Positions 1-5,166 are shown, counted from the stretch's first letter. The stretch: 5,533 bases of DNA from Gammaproteobacteria bacterium (GCA_024276805.1 JAJRWJ010000289.1:1-5533), one strand, 5' to 3'. Made by a program: numbers and translations. Notes: generated by a model not told the origin, from the letters alone.

Positions 1-150
1 CTTAGAGACGCTTTATGTATAACTTTTGGACAAATTGGTACTGAAAGTCAGCTAAATTTTGGGTGAAATTTAAAATCTAACCAAAGCATATTCGTACCTT
101 GTTGTTTTTGTGACTTTAATCCAGTTTAAGCTCACTGTTGATTGATGTGT
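1..150. other. AT-rich gene-free end of a possible integrated element
   Basis: No open reading frame of useful length is seen on either strand. The stretch is clearly richer in A and T than the rest of the window and contains a small AT hairpin (TAAATTT 53-59 with AAATTTA 66-72). It ends where tRNA-like sequence begins. If the tRNA-like half that follows is an attachment site, the element lies to the left and this is its right end. That is inference; no integrase is visible. Confidence 0.3.
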
Positions 151-154
151 GAGA

Positions 155-200
155 TTCATAACCCTGAGGTCGATGGTTCGATCCCCACCCATCTCCACCA
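155..200 (+). tRNA. tRNA 3' half, CAU anticodon (partial; probable attachment site)
   Basis: The sequence reads as the anticodon loop TTCATAA (anticodon CAT at 157-159), a CCC anticodon-stem 3' strand, a variable loop AGGTC, a T loop TTCGATC (177-183), an acceptor 3' strand CATCTCC, discriminator A and an encoded CCA (198-200). A matching 5' half is missing: no GGAGATG acceptor strand is present upstream, and the bases before TTCATAA do not pair with CCC. The T stem is also imperfect, best explained by one extra C after the T loop. CAU could mean Met, initiator Met or Ile2. Integrases commonly recombine within the anticodon loop or T arm of tRNA genes and leave exactly such a 3' half at the far end of the island. 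An old tRNA pseudogene is the alternative. Confidence 0.5.
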
Positions 201-386
201 ACATACATATATCCAAATTTAAAAGACCTTCAAAATCCGTTCACGGCCACCGGGAAGTCATTATGGTCGGGCAAGTCTGAGTCCATCCCCGGAGACTGGT
301 TACCGGCAATTGCTGAAAGGTTCTCTTTATCTGTCCAGGTGAATTTGTTGTATAGCGCGCAGAGAATACTGACAGCAACAACGGCC
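201..386. other. intergenic stretch with no recognisable gene
   Basis: Neither strand carries a reading frame I recognise. A 60-codon minus-strand frame (412 to 230) has no supporting motif or ribosome binding site. The plus-strand frame that enters the downstream gene remnant is open back to about 309, but the sequence there does not resemble a known domain. Confidence 0.3.
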
Positions 387-529
387 AAATCCCGCAGCCG
401 CGAGCTTCTCACCGACCACCGCCGTATTCGCGAGGCCGCCGATGCCCGTGGGGAATACCAAGTGCGGCCTCAGTTGCCGTGGATATCATGGGTGTCTATG
501 TGCTGGTGCCGGATACGGCGCTGTTTTAG
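387..529 (+). pseudogene. C-terminal remnant of a larger gene, frameshifted (helicase-like?)
   Basis: Codons from 387 give KSRSRELLTDHRRIREAADA and continue to RPQLP at 465-479. Re-using G479 shifts the frame by minus one, and the sequence then continues as VDIMGVYVLVPDTALF with a stop at 527-529. The joined tail (RPQLP-VDIMGVYVLVP) resembles the C-termini I recall from large SNF2-type 'helicase-related' proteins, where a conserved PVD-hydrophobic-GVYVLLP-like tail follows a charged helix. That assignment rests on memory of the family and is weak. The frameshift and the absence of any helicase motif upstream are seen directly, so this is a decayed fragment. Its stop codon abuts the first ACAGGA repeat unit. 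Confidence 0.35.
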
Positions 530-711
530 ACAGGAATTCAGACAGGATGTACAAGATGTTACAGGATTGACAGGAATGGAAAATTGAGTGTCAGGGTGAA
601 GATAAAAGCCCTGTGAATCCTGAAGAATCCTGTCAAAAAAACCAGACAGGATGATGCAGGATTTACAGGAAAAGCGATGGATATTGGATATCAAGAATAA
701 AAATCCTGTCC
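530..711. repeat. ACAGGAT repeat cluster A
   Basis: Degenerate ACAGGAT heptamers occur in the forward sense at 530, 542, 551 (ACAAGAT), 561 and 570. Inverted copies (ATCCTG) follow at about 616 and 627, then an A-rich loop, then forward copies at 645-670. A last inverted unit, ATCCTGTCC, lies at 703-711. Spacing between neighbouring units is mostly 9 or 10 bases. The arms ATCCTGTC (627-634) and GACAGGAT (645-652) form a perfect 8-base hairpin around ten bases beginning with A7. The same layout recurs after vapC, so this is a defined repeat family and not random similarity. No function is known to me. Confidence 0.75.
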
Positions 712-736
712 ATAGAGAATGAAAACCGAATATAAT
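707..736 (+). promoter_or_regulatory. vapBC promoter candidate
   Basis: A perfect TATAAT lies at 731-736, 35 bases before the antitoxin start codon. The best -35 match with 18-base spacing is TGTCCA at 707-712, which is poor and overlaps the end of repeat cluster A. Transcription would begin near 743, inside the inverted repeat that precedes the antitoxin gene. Confidence 0.5.
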
Positions 737-771
737 TTTACTTTTTTATTATCGATCAAGTAAAAGTAAAA
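736..771. promoter_or_regulatory. 10-bp inverted repeat, candidate VapB operator
   Basis: TTTTACTTTT (736-745) and AAAAGTAAAA (762-771) are perfect inverted repeats separated by 16 bases. They overlap the last base of the TATAAT box and end at the antitoxin ATG. Type II antitoxins with AbrB-like domains usually bind palindromes in their own promoter and repress it, more strongly with the toxin bound. Use as an operator is inferred from position and symmetry. The repeat also occupies the ribosome-binding region, which lacks a clear Shine-Dalgarno sequence. Confidence 0.5.
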
Positions 772-981
772 ATGGTATCGACAACGCTTTCCAGCAAATT
801 TCAGCTATCGATCCCCAAAGCCATCCGTGAGCAATTGCATCTGCGCGCCGGGCAGAAATTCTCCGTGATTGTCAAGGGTGGTGTCATCGAGTTGGTACCC
901 GTGCGCAGCATCGAATCAGCGCGGGGGTTGTTGAAAAACGCCAACCCGGAAAATTACCGTGACCGGCGCGATCGCTACTGA
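772..981 (+). CDS. vapB: VapB-type antitoxin, AbrB/SpoVT domain
   Basis: This 69-residue protein has a SpoVT-AbrB swapped-hairpin DNA-binding domain at residues about 4-45. The core SKFQLSIPKAIREQLHLRAG is followed by a hydrophobic strand (FSVIVKGGVIELVPV), the classic pattern of AbrB/MazE-like antitoxins. The basic and acidic tail (about 50-69, ending ENYRDRRDRY) is the part that in such antitoxins wraps the toxin and blocks its active site. The gene overlaps the next one by a single base (TGATG at 979-983), which indicates translational coupling. It should bind its own promoter through the inverted repeat just upstream. No strong Shine-Dalgarno sequence precedes ATG 772, but no better start exists. 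Identification as an AbrB-family antitoxin is secure; the name vapB follows from the PIN partner. Confidence 0.88.
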   Translation: MVSTTLSSKFQLSIPKAIREQLHLRAGQKFSVIVKGGVIELVPVRSIESARGLLKNANPENYRDRRDRY

Positions 982-1361
982 TGGCGGTTTTGGTCGATAC
1001 CTGCGGCTGGATCGAATGGCTGACAGACGGCCAGTTGGCGGATAGCTATGCGCCCTGCCTGGCCGAGCTGGATGAAGTCATCGTGCCGACCTCGGTGCAG
1101 TTCGAGCTGTACAAATGGGTCAGCAGAGAAGCCAGCGAAGCCAACGCTATGGAAGTGATCGGGATCACGGAACAGGGCCAGGTGGAGCCCCTGTCGACCA
1201 GCATCGCCCTGTTTGCCGCCGACCTGGCCATGCAACACCAGCTTTCCTTCGCCGATGCCATCATTTACGCCACGGCGCGTCATCGGCAGGTCAGTCTGGT
1301 GACCTCTGACAATCATTTTGAAGAGCTCGAAGGCGTGGAATATTTTGCAAAGACAGGATGA
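981..1361 (+). CDS. vapC: VapC-type PIN-domain ribonuclease toxin
   Basis: The 126-residue protein is a single PIN domain, the usual length for VapC. It opens with VLVDTCGWIEW, and the four acidic metal-binding positions are D6, E42 (in QFELYKW), D92 (in SFADAIIYATA) and D110 (in TSDNHFEEL). All are intact, so it is probably active. VapC toxins are Mg2+-dependent RNases that cut tRNA or rRNA to stop translation; the target cannot be told here. Its ATG shares one base with the antitoxin stop, so toxin is made only after antitoxin. The last codons, AAG ACA GGA TGA, fall inside the first ACAGGAT unit of repeat cluster B, so the C-terminal TG and the stop are supplied by the repeat. Confidence in the family is high. 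Confidence 0.92.
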   Translation: MAVLVDTCGWIEWLTDGQLADSYAPCLAELDEVIVPTSVQFELYKWVSREASEANAMEVIGITEQGQVEPLSTSIALFAADLAMQHQLSFADAIIYATARHRQVSLVTSDNHFEELEGVEYFAKTG

Positions 1362-1499
1362 CACAGGATCAACAGGAAAGGCGATGTATGTCAGTTGCAA
1401 AAAAATCGTCCTGTAAGTCCTGGAAAATTCTGTCAATCTTGTCAAAAAAATAAGACAGGATGAACAGGATGTCACAGGATGTCACAGGATCAACAGGAT
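1354..1499. repeat. ACAGGAT repeat cluster B
   Basis: Forward units start at 1355 and continue to about 1379, inverted CCTG-type units lie at about 1409-1443, and five forward ACAGGAT units start at 1455, 1464, 1474, 1484 and 1493, a spacing of 9, 10, 10 and 9. Between inverted and forward units is an A7 tract with flanking arms ATCTTGTC (1435-1442) and GACAGGAT (1454-1461), matching the hairpin of cluster A. Both clusters also share an ACAGGAAARGCGATG stretch (664-678 and 1373-1387). The cluster overlaps the end of vapC and the start of the GxxExxY remnant. Confidence 0.75.
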
Positions 1500-1685
1500 T
1501 CAGCAATAACGGAAATGATTATTGGTTGTGCATATACGGTACACAACGCCCTGGGCGCTGGCTTTCTTGAAAAGGTGTATGAAAATGCCATGGTTATTGA
1601 ACTGGAAAAGCGAGGATTAGCATATCAATAACAGGCGAGAATGAGTGTGCTCTATTGCGGGCAGGACGTAGGTGAATACTACGCA
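1479..1685 (+). pseudogene. GxxExxY-family (PD-(D/E)XK_3-like) gene, interrupted
   Basis: From ATG 1479 the frame reads MSQDQQDSAITEMIIGCAYT and continues into HNALGAGFLEKVYENAMVIE, which carries the hallmark G-x-x-E-x-x-Y (GFLEKVY), and then LEKRGLAYQ before a TAA at 1629-1631. The same frame continues past the stop with QARMSVLYCGQDVGEYYA, which matches the next conserved block of the family (basic-hydrophobic strand, then VGEYxAD). A single stop therefore interrupts a once longer gene. Homology ends at 1685, where a REP-like element begins, so the rest of the roughly 120-130 residue protein is lost. The first codons coincide with ACAGGAT repeat units. Members are small and often placed among nuclease-fold proteins, but their role is unknown. 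ATG 1515 is the alternative start. Confidence 0.72.
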
Positions 1686-1773
1686 GGCTCCATCCAGGCT
1701 ACGGTTGCCCGCGCCATGCCCTCGCCGCCCAGCAACCCCTGTAGCCCGGATGCAGCTTCAGCGGAATCCGGGA
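1686..1773. repeat. inverted pair of REP-like GTAGCC elements
   Basis: The segment 1687-1702 read on the minus strand (GTAGCCTGGATGGAGC) matches 14 of 16 bases of the plus-strand segment 1741-1756 (GTAGCCCGGATGCAGC). The right copy also forms its own hairpin, CCCGGAT (1745-1751) with ATCCGGG (1766-1772). A leading GTAG plus a stem-loop is the form of REP elements mobilised by RAYT (Y1 HUH) transposases. The left copy truncates the GxxExxY remnant. Confidence 0.6.
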
Positions 1774-1791
1774 ACGGGGCGCCGGTCATCC

Positions 1792-1800
1792 TGATATAAT
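1792..1800 (+). promoter_or_regulatory. extended -10 promoter for the uppP-exchanger gene
   Basis: TGATATAAT is a perfect extended -10 (TGnTATAAT). No convincing -35 lies 17 bases upstream, which extended -10 promoters tolerate. Transcription would start near 1807 and give a leader of about 85 bases. That leader contains a compact hairpin, CAGCCG (1812-1817) with CGGCTG (1821-1826), at its 5' end. The box sits just after the REP pair. Confidence 0.45.
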
Positions 1801-1878
1801 GCACCGCTGGACAGCCGCGGCGGCTGGTTCATGACTATATTGACTGCAACTGGACATGTTCCGGTGTATAGACTTTTT

Positions 1879-1883
1879 AAGGA
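1879..1883 (+). promoter_or_regulatory. Shine-Dalgarno AAGGA fixing the GTG start
   Basis: AAGGA lies seven bases before GTG 1891. The upstream in-frame ATG at 1831 has no such signal. A start at 1891 gives an N-terminus (MDVVHTFLLGILQG) of the length normal for UppP. Confidence 0.7.
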
Positions 1884-1890
1884 ATTATTG

Positions 1891-3672
1891 GTGGATGTCG
1901 TACATACGTTTTTATTAGGGATACTCCAGGGGATTACTGAATTTCTGCCGATCTCCAGTTCGGCGCATTTGATCCTGATGCCGCTGTTCAATGGCTGGGA
2001 GGATCAGGGAGTCGCCTTCGATCTGGCCGTGCATGTCGGAACATTGCTGGCGGTGCTGCTGTATTTTCGCCGTGATGTCATGGTCCTGGTGCATGATGGC
2101 GTGCAGTCCCTGCTGCAGCGCAGGCGGGTCGGGCAGAGCGTTCTGGCCGGGGCGATCGTGCTGGGCACCATCCCCACCGGCATCGCCGGTCTGCTGCTGC
2201 TGGATCTGATCGACACGACGCTGCGTTCGGTACAGGTGATTTTTGTCACCACGGTGGTGTTTGGCGCACTGCTTGGATGGGCGGATTACAGCGGCAAGCG
2301 CACCAGGAAAATCGAATCCATCACCTGGAAGGACGCCCTGCTGGTGGGTCTGGCGCAGGCCGTTTCCCTGATACCCGGCACCTCCCGCTCGGGCGCGACC
2401 ATCACGGCCGGACTGCTGCTGGGCCTGGACCGTCAGGCGGCATCACGCTTCTCCTTTCTGCTGGCGATACCGATCACTGCTCTGGCGGCATCGGTCAAGC
2501 TGCTGCAGGTCGCTGGTGAAAATGCCCCCGTCGACTGGCCGGCCTTTCTGATTGGCGGCGTGGTTTCCTTTATCACCGCGCTGACCGCGATCCATTTCTT
2601 TCTGAAATGGCTGAACCGCTTCGGCATGTGGCCCTATGTGATCTACCGCATGCTGCTGGCGGTGGTGATTTACACGCTGGTTTTTCATCAGACTGCAACT
2701 CTGGCTCTGGCATTCGTGGCGATCGTCGGCGGTTTCGTGCTGCTGGTCTGGAGTGCCGACCGCTTTGTCGATGGCGCCGCGGCGACTGCCAACCATGCCG
2801 GCATGCCGGCATTGCTGATCGGCATGGTGATCGTCGGCTTTGGTACTTCCGCGCCGGAAATGGTGGTCTCGGCTTTTGCCGCGGCGGCCGGCAATCCCGG
2901 TCTGGCGCTGGGCAACGCCTATGGCTCCAATATCGTCAATATCGCCCTGGTGCTGGGCGTTACGGCAATGATCACGCCGATCGTCGTGCACTCCAAGATT
3001 ATCCGTAAGGAGCTGCCCATCTTGATAGCGCTTGGGTTGTTTTCCGGCTGGCAACTGTCCGATGGTGAGCTGAGTTTTCTGGATGCCGTGATCCTGTTGA
3101 CCGGCTTTTTTGTCTTGATCGGCTGGTCGATTTTTTCCGCCTTGCGCAGTCGTGATGATGTGCTGGAGCAGGAAATGCAGCAGGAACTGGCCAGCCACGC
3201 CATGCCACTGGGCAAGGCGCTGTTCTGGCTGCTGGCGGGATTGCTGTTTTTGATTTTGAGTTCGCGTGTGCTGGTCTGGGGGTCGGTATTCATCGCCCAC
3301 GATCTGGGCATCAGCGATCTGGTCATCGGCCTGACCATCGTCGCCCTGGGCACCTCCCTGCCGGAACTGGCGGCCTCCGTGGTGGCGGTGCGCAAGGGGG
3401 AGCACGATATCGCCCTGGGCAATGTCATCGGCTCCAACATGTTCAATCTGCTGGCCGTGGTGGGCATTGCCGGCATCATTGCCCCGACCGGCGTCGCACC
3501 GGAAGTGCTCACCCGGGACTGGCCGAGCATGTTCGGGCTGATGCTGGTGTTGTTCCTGGTGGCCTTCCGTATGCACGGTCCCGGCCGCATCAATCGCCTG
3601 GAAGGGTTCCTGCTGGTGCTGTTCTACCTGGCCTATAACGGCTACCTTGCCTACGGCATTGTACAAACATGA
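1891..3672 (+). CDS. uppP: fusion of UppP/BacA phosphatase with a CaCA-family Na+/Ca2+ exchanger
   Basis: The 593-residue membrane protein (from GTG 1891) joins two complete families. Residues 1-265 are undecaprenyl-diphosphate phosphatase, which frees the C55 lipid carrier for peptidoglycan and other glycan synthesis. They include QGITEFLPISSSAH at 13-26 (catalytic Q/E-xxx-E pattern, Q13 and E17) and PGTSRSG at 162-168 with the key Arg166. The last UppP helix (FGMWPYVIYRMLLAVVIYTL) runs with no real linker into the first helix of a CaCA exchanger at about 270. That half has both alpha repeats, GFGTSAPEMVVS (316-327) with GNAYGSN, and ALGTSLPELAAS (485-496) with GNVIGSNMFN. No internal Shine-Dalgarno supports separate translation, and every diagnostic residue I checked is present. 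Adjacent uppP and exchanger genes fused by loss of a stop are the likely origin. ATG 1831 would add 20 residues without a ribosome binding site. Confidence 0.93.
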   Translation: MDVVHTFLLGILQGITEFLPISSSAHLILMPLFNGWEDQGVAFDLAVHVGTLLAVLLYFRRDVMVLVHDGVQSLLQRRRVGQSVLAGAIVLGTIPTGIAGLLLLDLIDTTLRSVQVIFVTTVVFGALLGWADYSGKRTRKIESITWKDALLVGLAQAVSLIPGTSRSGATITAGLLLGLDRQAASRFSFLLAIPITALAASVKLLQVAGENAPVDWPAFLIGGVVSFITALTAIHFFLKWLNRFGMWPYVIYRMLLAVVIYTLVFHQTATLALAFVAIVGGFVLLVWSADRFVDGAAATANHAGMPALLIGMVIVGFGTSAPEMVVSAFAAAAGNPGLALGNAYGSNIVNIALVLGVTAMITPIVVHSKIIRKELPILIALGLFSGWQLSDGELSFLDAVILLTGFFVLIGWSIFSALRSRDDVLEQEMQQELASHAMPLGKALFWLLAGLLFLILSSRVLVWGSVFIAHDLGISDLVIGLTIVALGTSLPELAASVVAVRKGEHDIALGNVIGSNMFNLLAVVGIAGIIAPTGVAPEVLTRDWPSMFGLMLVLFLVAFRMHGPGRINRLEGFLLVLFYLAYNGYLAYGIVQT

Positions 3673-3695
3673 GTCATCAGGTTTCTGATAAACAG

Positions 3696-3725
3696 GTAGG
3701 GTGCATGAGCGCAGCGTCATGCACC
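3696..3725 (+). repeat. REP-like element GTAGGGTGCATGA, perfect hairpin
   Basis: GTAG (3696-3699) is followed by a perfect 9-base stem, GGTGCATGA (3700-3708) with TCATGCACC (3717-3725), and an 8-base loop GCGCAGCG. It begins 24 bases after the stop of the fusion gene. It lacks a T tract, so it is not a standard intrinsic terminator, though it could protect mRNA ends. Confidence 0.65.
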
Positions 3726-3970
3726 ATGGCAGCCTCATGCAGTCGAAAGATTCCTCGATGCTCGCAGCACGTTAAGGAAAAAATCATCGGCAGCCGGCGA
3801 GGGGCGGTTTTTGTCATGCGGAAGCTATATTCCTGTTTGTTCTCCTGTACGGGGTGGATGGTTTCGCCGTCGCCACGACCGAAGTTCCAGACCGAAATGT
3901 TTCCTGATATCCAGAGCGAAGTGGTGTTGTTGCCACCATAGCCAAACGCTGTCATTTGCCTCCAGAGCAT
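3726..3970. other. intergenic stretch between convergent genes, no supported gene
   Basis: A minus-strand frame from ATG 3955 has a GGAGG three bases upstream and encodes about 92 residues, but its last part is translated REP sequence and I recognise no domain. A CCG/CGG mini-stem followed by TTTTT (about 3793-3815, plus strand) is too weak to call a terminator. The stretch may be decayed coding sequence. Confidence 0.3.
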
Positions 3971-4002
3971 GTAGGTTGGCGCTGAGGCACGAAGCCCGAC
4001 AT
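3971..4002 (+). repeat. REP-like element GTAGGTTGGCGCTGAGG
   Basis: GTAG (3971-3974) is followed by an imperfect stem, GTTGGCGCT with AGCCCGAC (3993-4000), around GAGGCACGA. This looks like the dispersed GTAGGTTGGGCTGAGGCACG-type repeats that I recall from many gammaproteobacterial and other genomes. It lies downstream of folD, between the two convergent genes. Confidence 0.5.
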
Positions 4003-4065
4003 TGTCGATACCACCACAGCCTGCTGGACCTGGCAAACTCAGTCCAACCTGCATGCCTGCGGGAG

Positions 4066-4926
4066 TTATGCCTGCGTATGGACAGCCTGCTCCGCGGATA
4101 TGACGGTGTTGGCGATGAGCATGGTGATGGTCATCGGCCCGACACCTCCGGGAACCGGCGTGATGTGTCCGGCGACTTCCTTTACCCCGTCGAAATCGAC
4201 GTCACCCACCAGCTTGCCGCTCTCCAGCCGATTGATGCCGACGTCGATCACGGTGGCGCCCGGTTTGACCATGTCGGCAGTGATCAGATTGACCTTGCCG
4301 GTGGCGACCACCAGGATGTCCGCCAGGGAAGTGAACTGCTTGAGATCCCGGGTTTTCGATGTGCAGATGCTGACCGTGGCGTTTTTCTGCAGCAGCATCA
4401 GCGCCATGGGTTTGCCGACGATGTTGCTGCGTCCGACGATGACCGCATTCTGACCCTCTATCGGGATATTGGAATATTCCAGCAGGCACTGCACCCCGTA
4501 GGGCGTGCAGGGTGGGAAGACGGTATTGCCGGCAATCAGGCCGCCGAGGTTGTACAGGTGAAAGCCATCGACGTCCTTTTTCACGGAAATGGTTTCCAGA
4601 ACCTTGTTGACATCGATATGCTCGGGCAGGGGCAGTTGTACGAGAATGCCGTGCAGCGAGGGCTTTTCATTGAGCTCTTCTATTTTCTCCAGAAGCATCG
4701 CTTCGCTGATATCACCAGGCAAATCATGGAGTTCGGAATACAGTCCCACTTCGTGGCAGGCCTTGATCTTGTTTTGTACATAGACCCGCGATGCCGGGTT
4801 GTCGCCGACGATGATCACCGCCAGGCCTGGCAGTATGCCCTGTTCTTTCAGCTGGTCCGCCCGCAGCTTCCATTGTTTTCTCACTTCGATGGCAATGGCC
4901 TTGCCATCAATAATCTGCGCACTCAT
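4066..4926 (-). CDS. folD: FolD, methylenetetrahydrofolate dehydrogenase / methenyltetrahydrofolate cyclohydrolase
   Basis: This cytosolic bifunctional enzyme oxidises 5,10-methylene-THF to methenyl-THF with NADP+ and hydrolyses it to 10-formyl-THF, feeding purine synthesis and initiator-tRNA formylation. The 286-residue length is normal. Visible signatures are SRVYVQNKIKAC with the catalytic Tyr49 and Lys53, LVQLPLP near 94-100, KDVDGFH near 116-122, PCTPYG near 138-143, the cofactor-binding VGRSNIVGKPMA near 163-174, and PVPGGVGPMT near 256-265. The start at 4926 (MSAQIIDGK) is preceded by GGAG five bases away. An in-frame ATG at 4962 would add 12 residues and has no such site. The gene stands alone and faces the UppP-exchanger gene. 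Nothing in it looks degraded. Confidence 0.97.
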   Translation of the reverse strand: MSAQIIDGKAIAIEVRKQWKLRADQLKEQGILPGLAVIIVGDNPASRVYVQNKIKACHEVGLYSELHDLPGDISEAMLLEKIEELNEKPSLHGILVQLPLPEHIDVNKVLETISVKKDVDGFHLYNLGGLIAGNTVFPPCTPYGVQCLLEYSNIPIEGQNAVIVGRSNIVGKPMALMLLQKNATVSICTSKTRDLKQFTSLADILVVATGKVNLITADMVKPGATVIDVGINRLESGKLVGDVDFDGVKEVAGHITPVPGGVGPMTITMLIANTVISAEQAVHTQA

Positions 4927-4960
4927 TTTGACTCCGATTCTTGCTGTGGTAAAAGGTACC

Positions 4961-4969
4961 ATTGTAACA
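4961..4969 (-). promoter_or_regulatory. folD promoter candidate (extended -10)
   Basis: On the minus strand the bases read TGTTACAAT, an extended -10 box (TGn plus TACAAT, five of six matches). The -35 region is weak. Transcription would begin near 4954 and give a leader of about 28 bases, fitting the ribosome binding site five bases before ATG 4926. Confidence 0.4.
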
Positions 4970-5034
4970 AGAATAGTGCGGCGATTGATGACAATGGCAA
5001 TGGAATTCAGGGTGAGCGCATATAAAATAAGGAT

Positions 5035-5136
5035 ATGGTAATCCGTCTGGCAATTCTCATTATGGCTTTCTGGTGGTTTATCGCAGCTTGTGGTCGAGTA
5101 ACGAAAGCCAACATAACAACCTCGATGCAGGACTGA
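5035..5136 (+). pseudogene. truncated small lipoprotein reading frame
   Basis: The 33-codon frame begins MVIRLAILIMAFWWFIAACG. This is a basic residue followed by a hydrophobic stretch and a lipobox-like IAAC at residues 16-19, a typical lipoprotein signal peptide. After Cys19 come GRVTKANITTSMQD and a stop. Small envelope lipoproteins of the BamE/DUF3862 type begin their mature part with C-x-x-x-T-x-x-N and then a Gly-Met motif, so this may be the start of such a gene cut short. The frame runs into the inverted repeat at 5102-5149. AAGGA lies only one base before ATG 5035, too close for a good ribosome binding site, and TATAAA at 5021-5026 could be a -10. Whether it is expressed is unknown. 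Confidence 0.4.
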
Positions 5137-5166
5137 GCGTTGGCTTTCGCTGCCGCTTCAGCCAAC
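5102..5166. repeat. GTTGGCT / AGCCAAC palindromic repeats
   Basis: CGAAAGCCAAC (5102-5112) is a perfect inverted copy of GTTGGCTTTCG (5139-5149). The latter also pairs within its own unit, GTTGGCT (5139-5145) with AGCCAAC (5160-5166). The result is two competing stem-loops, as in composite REP or BIME elements. No GTAG head is visible. Confidence 0.5.

Noticed and set aside
1..200. Group I intron ending in a split tRNA anticodon loop
   Set aside because: Possible in principle because such introns sit in CAU-type anticodon loops, but the T stem is imperfect and no intron core was recognised. An attachment-site scar is simpler.
230..412. Minus-strand 60-codon frame
   Set aside because: No ribosome binding site or recognisable motif, and it overlaps the better-supported plus-strand remnant.
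530..720. CRISPR array reading of the ACAGGAT clusters
   Set aside because: Units are 7-9 bases with 2-3 base gaps and occur in both orientations; there are no spacer-length unique segments and no cas genes.
975..1475. Minus-strand frame opposite vapC
   Set aside because: It consists of antisense vapC plus translated repeat units, with no motif of its own.
1831..1890. Upstream ATG 1831 as the start of the UppP-exchanger gene
   Set aside because: No Shine-Dalgarno precedes it, and the extra 20 residues do not resemble a UppP N-terminus. AAGGA seven bases before GTG 1891 gives a normal-length UppP start.
2443..3738. Long minus-strand frame opposite the exchanger half
   Set aside because: It is antisense to a strongly conserved gene, is rich in Gln, His and Asp as shadow frames of GC-rich genes are, and has no domain.
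3793..3818. Intrinsic terminator with TTTTT tract after the fusion gene
   Set aside because: The stem is only about three base pairs (CCG/CGG) and lies over 100 bases past the stop, so it is not supportable.
3677..4054. Minus-strand 125-codon frame just downstream of folD
   Set aside because: Its start and end are translated REP elements (near 3971-4002 and 3696-3725). The middle has no recognisable domain, so it is not reported as a gene.
4927..4962. Upstream ATG 4962 as the folD start
   Set aside because: It adds 12 residues not typical of FolD. GGAG five bases before the 4926 start and the usual MSAQIIDGK beginning favour 4926.
3811..5025. 404-codon plus-strand frame opposite folD
   Set aside because: It is the shadow of folD; all clear homology lies on the minus strand.
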